From: Gyrodactylus bullatarudis
Lineage: Eukaryota > Platyhelminthes > Monogenea > Gyrodactylidea > Gyrodactylidae
DNA: 10,358 nucleotides
Assembly (NCBI GenBank): GCA_012064415.1
Contig: SSNU01000023.1
Span: forward strand, 53,492-63,849
Direction: 5' to 3'
Shown: positions 1 through 6,811 of the stretch, in pieces
Layout: every line of letters begins with the position of its first letter
Numbering within the stretch: the stretch's first letter is position 1
Program-made: the position numbers and the translations under genes
The notes under the pieces: model-generated
Seen by the model: the letters and a program-made list of their open reading frames with translations, nothing else
What the model was told of the DNA's origin: nothing
The model's database searches: none

Positions 1-21
1 AAAAATTTAATTCAGTCAGCC

Positions 22-180
22 AAACTTATTACCAAGTATCAAGATCAACAAACTATATTTTATAGCTAGTTAATCTTAAAACCTGGTAATAAGTTTATCA
101 AGCTATGCCGTTAGTCTTAAGACTATCAAAGATTTCAGTTAATCTTGTTACCGAGTAACAAGTTCAAAGGGTAACAAGTT
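22..180. repeat. cluster of short direct and inverted repeats (GGTAAYAAGTT units)
   Basis: Four copies of one motif are packed here. An inverted copy at 22-45 and a direct copy at 73-96 match over 24 bp with 3 differences, including a perfect 13-bp core (AAACTTATTACCA at 22-34 against TGGTAATAAGTTT at 84-96), so they can form a hairpin. A third copy lies at 142-165, inside a 30-bp direct repeat of 68-97 and 137-166 (23 of 30 identical) that starts with AGTTAATCTT. A fourth, partial copy GGTAACAAGTT is at 170-180. The third copy contains an 8-bp-arm palindrome, CTTGTTAC-CGA-GTAACAAG (144-162), and 112-125 is a perfect 14-bp palindrome, TAGTCTTAAGACTA. The cluster begins where recognisable MULE transposase similarity runs out, so it may be the terminal or subterminal repeat region of that element; an unrelated insertion that cut the transposase is the alternative. 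Confidence 0.8.
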
Positions 181-1084
181 TTTTTGTAAAGAAGGCTGTT
201 TTGCTGCTTTAAAGAGTTCTGGATTGAAATTCTTTTTGAATTTATTTTTGATGTTTTTGCCTATGTGGCATAGAAAAAATGAGTGGTGATTTTGTCAGGA
301 TCTTCTCTACACTATTTTTCAATCCTTATTTTCTGTCTGAAAGGATGACTAGCTCCTGAACGCTTCTCAAAGATAGACAGGTATCAAGGTTTTCAAGAAA
401 ATACATCCATGATTCTTCACATTCCGAAAATACTACACCAATTTCGATAGGATATATTTCATTGTTTCCGTTAAGTCCAGTTGCAGTGAGAAGAGTGTAA
501 TTTGATCAATTCTTCAGATAACATCCATCAAGGGCAATGATTGGAGGACTTGATGAAAATACTTGAGCAGAAATATTTAGGCAGAGAAATGGCATTCGGA
601 GCTCACCACTATTATTATTTTCCATATTCCATTGGAAGAAACTTCTTAATTTTAATAGGGAGTTCAGAGCTGAAGATCTTCTTGAGGTCTTTGTATCTTT
701 GATACTTCGATAGGCTGAAGAATATTGAACATCAAAACCATTTTGAGACTTCATCAGATTAGTACATCATGGGGTGTGAAATTCTGGCAATTTTCTACAA
801 TTGTACGAATTTTTTTGTGACAAAGCTTTCTAATATAAATGCATGAATTTTCTTACTTCATTACAACTATGGTTCTGAAAACTGGCTGAATAAAAGCATC
901 CATCAGATCTTTTGTTGAAGCAAACAGAAAAAGGACATTCAAGATTAACACATTTAACTTTGTAATAAAATGAGTTTGATGAGCTCGTTTTGTAGGACCT
1001 CTTAAATTCTACTGATAAATCATCAAGGAATTCCTTTATTTCCTCTCTGCTCTCGAAGTTTCTGTTTAATTCAATTCTTGACAT
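148..1084 (-). pseudogene. MULE (Mutator-like) transposase, decayed and C-terminally truncated
   Basis: This is the remnant of a nuclear cut-and-paste transposase of the MULE family. Reading down from an ATG at 1082-1084, the first 84 residues contain a FESREE... start and a zinc-binding-like set, C45-X4-C50 then H72-X-C74 (NHSC), typical of the MULE N-terminal domain. Further on, IIALDGCYLK carries the first catalytic Asp (527-529). TLLTATGLNGNNEIYPIEIG and ESWMYFLENL are family-typical, and ILSDRK carries the second Asp (335-337), with 63 residues between the two. The same frame is kept from 1084 to about 290, broken only by stops at 830-832 (TAG), 767-769 (TGA), 506-508 (TGA) and 326-328 (TAA). 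Around 270-300 the match shifts frame: LCHIGKNIKNKFKKNF and ELFKAAK continue it to a stop at 148-150. The catalytic Glu, which lies further C-terminal in this family, is absent. It cannot encode an active enzyme. The family call is firm; the element's ends are not established. Confidence 0.88.
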
Positions 1085-2170
1085 AATGATAAATAAAAGT
1101 CTTGGAAGTTTAAATCTTAATGATAGTAATCAATGATGACTAATCATGAATAATTTATGATCCTATGGTATGTACTAAAGTATATATTATTATTGACATG
1201 ACAAATCAAAGTTTTATTGGTTTATAAATTCTGCCCTTATTCTGTTATTTGCTTAACTAGTCTTAAAAGTGAAAATACCCCGAATATACCCCTCTTGAGA
1301 GTGAGAATCTATCCACTTGATTTTGCTAATACCCCTTATTTCTATTGGTCAATGAGCATTCCATTCTCTTATTGGTTATTGATGATCGTGTACAAATATA
1401 TTGATATTTATGTCTTAATACTATTGGGTAATGTTATAAATAAATATTTTTTTAGGGAACGTAACAATGGCTGTTACATATTATTTGTCGATATTATGAA
1501 AAAAAATAAGTCCAACCAATTTATCAATTACCCCCTTTGAGCCAACAAATGAGGATTAATTTAGTCTCAAAAGAAGGACGATTTTCAGGAATAAGCACTG
1601 ATGTCTTTAATTGTCGACTTTATAACTATGCAGCTCAACGTTTGATCAAGTTTCAATGACGGAGTTTCAGTGAGTATTTCTGTTGATTCTTATGGGATTC
1701 GCTCTTGGTTTTATGCTCAAATCGTATATCTATATATGTCGAATCTAATTTTCAAAGAGTTTCTCCTGAGCTTTCTTCCTTCAAGAACTATCTCACTTTT
1801 TGTAATTGACATAATTTTATCAAATACATTTTCTCGTATATACTCACCAACTCGTTATCTTTTCCTCTCTAAATGTGCTGAAGATGAATTTGGTACTCAT
1901 TTTACCCTTGAAAACAGTGAATTTTCACATTTTCACAAAACCTCACTTTTTCCTATCTAAATGTATAGAAATCACTTGCTGCATTCTGATTGGTCGAGAT
2001 AAATAATACTTAATTAGAGGGTATATATTCGTGTTTCAATAAAAATATTTTTACTGTAAATTTGATTCTTTTTTGAACTTTTACCATTTTTTGGAAATTT
2101 GTAAATCATTATATTCATTGGCTTTTTAGAATTCATGATTTTTAAAGTGACACTATTGATGATCCTCGAA
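1085..2170. other. no recognisable gene; AT-rich spacer
   Basis: Apart from two plus-strand open frames (1217-1540 and 1670-1960) whose products of about 100 residues match nothing I know, I see no gene. Frames of this length are expected by chance at this base composition. The part up to about 1550 has several short C-runs in an AT-rich background (ATACCCC near 1275, 1292 and 1331, and ACCCCC near 1529) and several ATTGGT/CCAAT-type hexamers (near 1217, 1344, 1372 and 1989). It could include the 5' untranslated part and terminal repeat of the MULE, but I found no convincing reverse-complement match to the 22-180 repeats. The ATTGGTCGAGATAAATAAT string near 1989 faintly resembles the inner part of the mariner terminal repeat at 3648-3675, too weakly to call. 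Confidence 0.5.
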
Positions 2171-2472
2171 TTCCACTTTTTCAACTTCCGAACCAAAATT
2201 TTTTATCGATTTCAAAGATTTGAAGCAGTTAAATGCAAATATTCGAGATCAGTATTATTGTGGGAAATTGAAAAATTTGTAATTATTGATTATCACGAAG
2301 GAGAATGATCCAAAATTTAGAAGTTCAACTTTTTCTTGAAAACTGTACATTCCTTTCTTGCTCCACGGCCCAACTCGAACTCTTCGTCTCTTGATCTCGA
2401 ATATTTGCATTTAACTGCTTCAAATCTTTGAAATCGATAAGAATTTCAAGTTCGAAAGTTGAAAAAGTGGAA
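2171..2472. repeat. long inverted repeat (foldback hairpin, 81-bp arms)
   Basis: The left arm (2171-2251) and right arm (2392-2472) are reverse complements over 81 bp without gaps, with 6 mismatches. The inner 49 bp (2203-2251 against 2392-2440) are identical and contain AAAGATTTGAAGCAGTTAAA. The spacer is 140 bp (2252-2391) and has no clear reading frame. Pairing stops abruptly on the inside after GAGATCA. On the outside it fades after TTCCAC, although a loose resemblance (CACTAATT against CACTATTG) may continue. No terminal repeat of a known transposon family and no clear target duplication could be picked out. It may be a foldback or MITE-type element, or two copies of a dispersed repeat inserted head to head. 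If transcribed, it would give a long double-stranded RNA stem. Confidence 0.93.
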
Positions 2473-3213
2473 AATTAGTGCATTTTAGAAAAACTGCCCA
2501 ATTTTGGTCAGATACAATTTTTTTTAATTTCTACAACTTATTGGCTTATTTCGTTATGAAATTCGAAAAATGAATTTTTTTCTGACTTTCCGAAGAAAAA
2601 TAAATTCTCATCTTTATGTCAACTAGTTAGTTTATGCATTAATCAACCCCAATTTCGATAATACACTGTATTTGCCTACAAAAAAACACACTCGTCAAGT
2701 TAATATAAGACTCTTATGATTATAGAATTCTAAACAAATACAAGTATAAAGATAGTCTCAGATCTACTGTATTGGGAGAAACAGTAAGGAAGAAAGTTTT
2801 CAAATTTCCCTTGGGAAATGTTAGCTTGATACTAGGATACTAGAGAGTACTGCTAAAAAAAGGATTTCCTTTCATCAAAGATAATATTTGTCTTCCCAAC
2901 TCAGTTAAACCAATCAGAGAGTTTCATCAAAGATTTTCTAATAAAAATCTCTATTTCTCATAATAATCTATCGCAGATATTTGGAACAATGGGACTTTAA
3001 GTTGAACAAAAATTTTATCCTCCAAAACTAATATGAATTCGAACAAGTTTGGTACCATTAGAAAGATAATTAATCACTCTATTCTTTTGAACTTATTAGA
3101 TATTTCTAGAATTGAAAAGCATCAATATTTTTGAGTATTTTGATTAGAAAGGTTTTTGGCAGATTGCCAGATAGGCGTATTGCTTGTGAACTGGGCCATC
3201 AGAGAACTTTCAA
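2473..3213. other. no recognisable gene; possibly the lost 5' part of the mariner copy
   Basis: I translated this stretch by eye looking for the N-terminal helix-turn-helix and first catalytic Asp that a mariner transposase should have upstream of 3214, and found neither. A 13-bp direct repeat TTTCATCAAAGAT occurs at 2872-2884 and 2922-2934. AATGGGACT at 2988-2996 equals the inner nine bases of the mariner terminal repeat at 3648-3675, but the outer part of a terminal repeat is not recognisable there. Nothing else stands out. Confidence 0.5.
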
Positions 3214-3556
3214 ATGCTTAAATACTTTTTTAAAGATTCAATTAAGGGTTCTAGATTATTCAGGTTTCGTTTCGTCTTGGATAAAAATATCCGAGATTCT
3301 GTAGACTCAATTTCTCTTCAGGACAACACGAATACCCATTTCGGAAAAGAGACTAAATTTTCACTCATAGGTCATTTCCCTAATAGTCTTTATCTTGCGC
3401 CGTCTGATCATCCCCAATTCCAATCTCTAGAACCTTTTCTTAAGATCAAAAATTCCAAATCAAAAGATGTGGTAGAAAATGGATTTAATCCCCTTTCTCA
3501 ACTCTAAATTTGATGAATTCTTAGCTTATGGGATTAGAAAACTAAAAATTCTTTAG
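3214..3556 (+). pseudogene. mariner transposase, C-terminal remnant
   Basis: This is the end of a mariner-family (IS630/Tc1/mariner) transposase, a nuclear DDD enzyme that moves the element into TA sites. Counting from the ATG at 3214, SLQDNTNTHFGKET (residues 34-47) corresponds to the family's second catalytic motif, usually HDNARPH, with Asp37. HFPNSLYLAPSD (54-65) corresponds to the usual HPPYSPDLAPSD, with Asp65. Mariners have 34 residues between these Asp; here there are 27, so about seven codons are deleted in frame between LIG and HFP. The open frame stops at 3505-3507, but in the next frame LNSKFDEFLAYGIRKL (3497-3544) is the expected end of the protein (F-x-x-x-GI-x-KL), stopping at 3554-3556. 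A frameshift therefore lies near 3490-3505. Residues 1-30 are not recognisable as mariner, and the N-terminal domain and first Asp are missing. It is non-functional. Confidence 0.88.
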
Positions 3557-3647
3557 TAGACATATCTTTATTCATCAGGAAACTATTTTCACTGATATCC
3601 AATTGATCTTTCTCGGGATTTTTTTCAATAAAATCAGTTTTTGTAAT

Positions 3648-3675
3648 CAGTCCCATTACTTATCGCACAACCTAA
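3648..3675 (-). repeat. mariner terminal inverted repeat (right end) abutting a TA
   Basis: Read on the minus strand this 28-bp stretch starts TTAGGTTGTGCGATAAGTAA and ends in TGGGACTG. That is the form and length of mariner terminal repeats, many of which begin TTAGGT or close to it and carry an ATAAGTAA-like core. The base pair just outside (3676-3677) is TA, as expected for the duplicated target dinucleotide. It lies 119 bp past the last transposase codon, the usual distance in a 1.3-kb mariner, and an AATAAA at 3627-3632 could have been the transcript's poly(A) signal. The end is far better preserved than the coding part. I could not find its partner on the left. Confidence 0.82.
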
Positions 3676-3677
3676 TA

Positions 3678-4375
3678 ATTATACTATTGAAATTTATCTT
3701 GACGTTTTTTAAATTTTCGAAAAAGGCTTTCCCCAAGAATTACAGACAAAGTATTTTATGAATTCTGAAAAATTAAAATTTTGAACAAATTCTTATCAGT
3801 CAGACGAAATTAGAAAAAATCTTTGAATTTGAAGCTATTCTCAAACGCTTTTTCTTGAAGATTCTACAAGATTTGATTTCATCAAAATCATTTAAAACAG
3901 GAAAAGAGATTTCTCAAATGAAAAATAATTTTCTCAATATGATCCCGTGAATCAAGAAAGTAATTTATTTCCTGAATGAAATTTTTTTGATTGATGAAAC
4001 TTTAGTAACATAATTTAAGAAAGGATCTCTTCAATCAAATAAAATTCAACGTTGAAAATCTTCAATATTCTTATCAAATTCATCTTATTATCGACCCTCC
4101 ATGTCCTATTTCTGCACCAGTGTAATGCAACATTTTCTCGAGCGATAATTTGAACTGAGAGATACTTTAAATATTATTTCACCTATCATTAGAAAGAAAA
4201 TTAATTAAGCTAATTAAATATGTTCAGTAAATAGTATAGTTCTCAGGCCTTATAGAAAAAATTATCGAGATACACACGGTCTTTGGTAATCAGAATACAC
4301 TAGCAAATTGAATAAGGCTAAAAATTTTGCTGTAAACTCTAAGATGATTAATCTAGAAAATAATTTCAAATTCTA
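3678..4375. other. no recognisable gene; AT-rich spacer
   Basis: The plus strand has a lysine-, phenylalanine- and isoleucine-rich open stretch from about 3776 to 3949 followed by more short open pieces, but no motif I recognise. That composition is what AT-rich noncoding DNA yields by chance. No tandem repeat, terminal repeat or RNA gene was seen. Confidence 0.5.
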
Positions 4376-4459
4376 CCGTGCATAAGATTCGAACTCTGTA
4401 CCTGCAAAAATTGATTCTAATTGATGATGGGCAGGACGCACACTGAGCTAGATAACTAT
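4376..4459 (-). pseudogene. tRNA-like sequence: tRNA pseudogene or head of a tRNA-derived SINE
   Basis: On the minus strand TAGCTCAGTGTG (4450-4439) fits the pol III A box at 11 of 12 positions, and GAGTTCGAATCT (4396-4385) contains a full B-box core, GTTCGAATC. Between them CCTGC (4435-4431) and GCAGG (4405-4401) pair as a perfect 5-bp anticodon-like stem. They enclose 25 bases rather than 7, which would require an intron or an insertion. Position 33 of the loop is not T, the D stem does not close, the T stem pairs only at its inner 2-3 positions, and the seven bases at each end do not form an acceptor stem. A working tRNA is therefore unlikely. A run of TTTT on the minus strand near 4360 could stop pol III. 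An 11-bp inverted repeat (4414-4424 and 4460-4470, ATTCTAATTGA) overlaps it. Spacing and box quality favour a tRNA-derived SINE. Confidence 0.55.
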
Positions 4460-6409
4460 TCAATTAGAATATATATCAAAATATAATTATGTGTCCTGAT
4501 GTAGATATATTCCCACAAAGTTTTAGCTATTTTGAAATACATATTCAAGCTCATCATTGTAGCCCGAATATAATATCGCGTGTGAATAAATATCTTAAGA
4601 ACAAAAGCGGTGCTCTACTGTAGATCTTAAGCATGCAATCACTTGTCCGATATCTCTCATTGTTTGGAAGAAGTTTTAGAGCCAGAAAATGCCAATTTTA
4701 ACATCTAATAGTTTTTAGATGATAAGTGGACTTTCAAAGCGGAATTAACCCTTCAAGTCCCATGATATATTTTTTGATAAGAATTTTTCCAACATAATCC
4801 TAATTTATAAGAGCATCTATGGATGATAAATTCGAAAGAATTAACTCTTTAAACGTAAAGACAAAAGTTATGACTTGTTGCTTTTTAATCGCTATGGGAA
4901 TCCTAGCAATTTTACTAAACTATACTAAATAATACTTTCATATATAAAATACTATTCATTAGTAATGGATCATTACTATGAAAATCTTCATAAAAATGTC
5001 TACCTTTTATCAAGGATAAATGAACTTCATGTTTCTCACAGACAGTTAATATTATGTTAACGTCCCCTTGATGAATAATTCAAAAACGATCAAAACAAAT
5101 CTCATTGTAAGAAATAGACCGTATCTTTCTTTTTAAATATTCAGAAACAAAAAGCTTTCGTTGTCTTCCTACAATCTATTAAAGCTCGATGATGTGAGAA
5201 CTTTTGCTAAATTACATGGCCATGATCTTCTGGATAAAAATCATCTTTTTTTACTTTGTCTTCAAATAGCTGAAGATTCAATTATTTATTTTTGGTTCTT
5301 AGTTGTTCATCTTCTTGAAAATAAGAAATTTCCTCAGTCATGTAATCTATTTGACTTGAACATGATTCATCAGATAATTCGCTTAAATCTTATAGAATTC
5401 CTTGAGATAAAAGCCTATTTGTAGAAAAATTAAATGGGCCAACTTCAATCTAATTTTAAGCTTATAAAAATCAACCCCCCTCCCCAATATAAGACACCAT
5501 CTGATCAGAATTTAATTCTCTATCGATTGATCTGAAAATCTCAACATTTTGAAATTTTTAGACAAAATTTTATACCAGGACCCTAATAGACATACTTCAA
5601 AGTACAATGACAAGTTATTTATTTATTGAAAAACACCAATGTACACAAATGAATAGAAGTGTAGTTTTACACTCCACAAATACGGTTCTCATCTGTATTT
5701 TGGTAAAATTACAAATTTTTCAATTGTATGATGAAAAAGTAATAATTTGAGACATGAATGGTTGATCAATGATCATTGATTTATTTACCAGCTGTAGAGA
5801 GCTGCTCTTAATCTTGGGAAGTTTAATCTGATGCAGAAACATTATCAGGATTAAGATAAGCTTGAATGCAATTGGAAAAAAAGTTAGATCTATTAAGTGT
5901 ATTTTCTAAAAAAAAATTCTCTAACTTTTTTTTCTATAGAATACGAAGTAATTATTTTTGTGTTACAGTTATCCCCTCTTTAATAACTGTGTAAAAGTTA
6001 TCCCCCTAAATTCTACTTCTCAAAAATCTCTTTTGTAAATCGTGACTACTTGTAAGCAGACATATTTACCCAAAAATAGGCTAAAAATTAATTTTCAACC
6101 AAATTAATACCTTTCGAAAAAGATTTTTCTGCTGATCATTTCTATACCATGTTTAGTAGGACTATTTCAATAGAATTTGCAGAAAGTATCTTTCAAATTT
6201 TTCTTGAAATCTTAAAAATCAGAATTAAAAATTCTTCCTGACTATTTTTCTCACATATGGGGTGGGGGTATTATACACATCACTTGTGAAATGAGTCATT
6301 CATGACTAATGTTCGTATTGTTTTGGGATGCAGTCACAGGACCCCGTAAGTCCCCCCAAACATTTGGATAAATCTTTTTGTTAAAACATGCTTTTATTTG
6401 AAATAGTGA
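4460..6409. other. no recognisable gene; spacer with an unassigned open frame and short palindromes
   Basis: One plus-strand frame is open from 5137 to a stop at 5422-5424 (about 95 codons, no early ATG). It reads through SSYNLLKLDDVRTFAKLHGH and later FLEIKAYL. I do not recognise it, and its length is within chance for this composition, though its content is less monotonous than the surrounding translations. Other visible items are a perfect 16-bp palindrome ATCAATGATCATTGAT at 5765-5780, a small stem ACAGTTAT/ATAACTGT (5965-5972 with 5983-5990), a C-run CCCCCCTCCCC at 5475-5485 and a G-run GGGGTGGGGG at 6259-6268. No transposon ends or RNA genes were found. Confidence 0.45.
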
Positions 6410-6811
6410 TTTGATTTACTCCCTCAAACTCAACTTTTGTATGACGAATGTTTGATAAATAACAAGAACTATCGCAATTGGAATAAGATGGATTTATTCA
6501 CTTCTCTAAATTTTAGAATGCTTAAAACAATTTTTTACTACAGATATCTTGACATCATTAAAAGCTTTCTCGACCCATCGGTAGGCTGTAGATGGAATAT
6601 CATGATGGGTCATCAAAATATTTTTGAAATTTGTACTTATATTCGCTTTATCTGGTTATACCATCGTTCGATTTTTCCAAAATTTTTGGTTAATCGGTGC
6701 TCTAACCAGAAGTATTTAGAGGTAGGTAGTTCTTTAAAATTCTCCAAGCTAAAGCATTTCCAATTGTTACAGTCTATAAATTCTTTTGGATTTTACTCAG
6801 CCATTCTCTAA
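6410..6811 (+). other. unassigned open frame of about 133 codons
   Basis: The frame is open from just after tandem stops at 6404-6409 to the TAA/TAG-type stop ending at 6811. Its first in-frame ATG is at about 6488 (MDLFTSLNFRM). The product is rich in aromatic and basic residues, with stretches such as DPSVGCRWNIMMGHQ and NRCSNQKYLEVGSSLKFSKL. I recognise no domain, signal peptide or transposase motif. By a rough calculation at 30% GC, a frame this long would turn up by chance in roughly one such window in ten, so it is slightly unusual but not evidence of a gene. It might be an exon or a fragment of an unrecognised decayed element. Confidence 0.2.

Noticed and set aside
1..180. CRISPR-like or tandem array at the left edge
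   Set aside because: Units occur in both orientations, are imperfect and lack regular spacers; the surrounding sequence is eukaryotic transposon debris.
148..1084. Alternative genetic code or readthrough to explain the in-frame stops of the MULE transposase
   Set aside because: TAG, TGA and TAA all interrupt the frame, at positions where relatives would have different residues, and there is also a frameshift and a missing C-terminus. Ordinary pseudogene decay explains this better.
1217..1960. Two plus-strand open frames (1217-1540, 1670-1960) as genes
   Set aside because: No recognisable motif, no good start context, and lengths of about 100 codons are expected by chance at this base composition.
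1980..2010. Left mariner terminal repeat (TTGGTCGAGATAAATAAT)
   Set aside because: Only the GATAARTAAT part resembles the right repeat; the outer TTAGGTTG and inner GGGACTG are absent.
2014..2196. Short minus-strand open frame ending inside the left hairpin arm
   Set aside because: Sixty low-complexity Lys/Ile/Asn-rich codons overlapping a repeat; no sign of coding.
5137..5424. Open frame reading SSYNLLKLDDVRTF as a gene
   Set aside because: No early ATG, no domain recognised, and length within chance; kept only as a note in the spacer entry.
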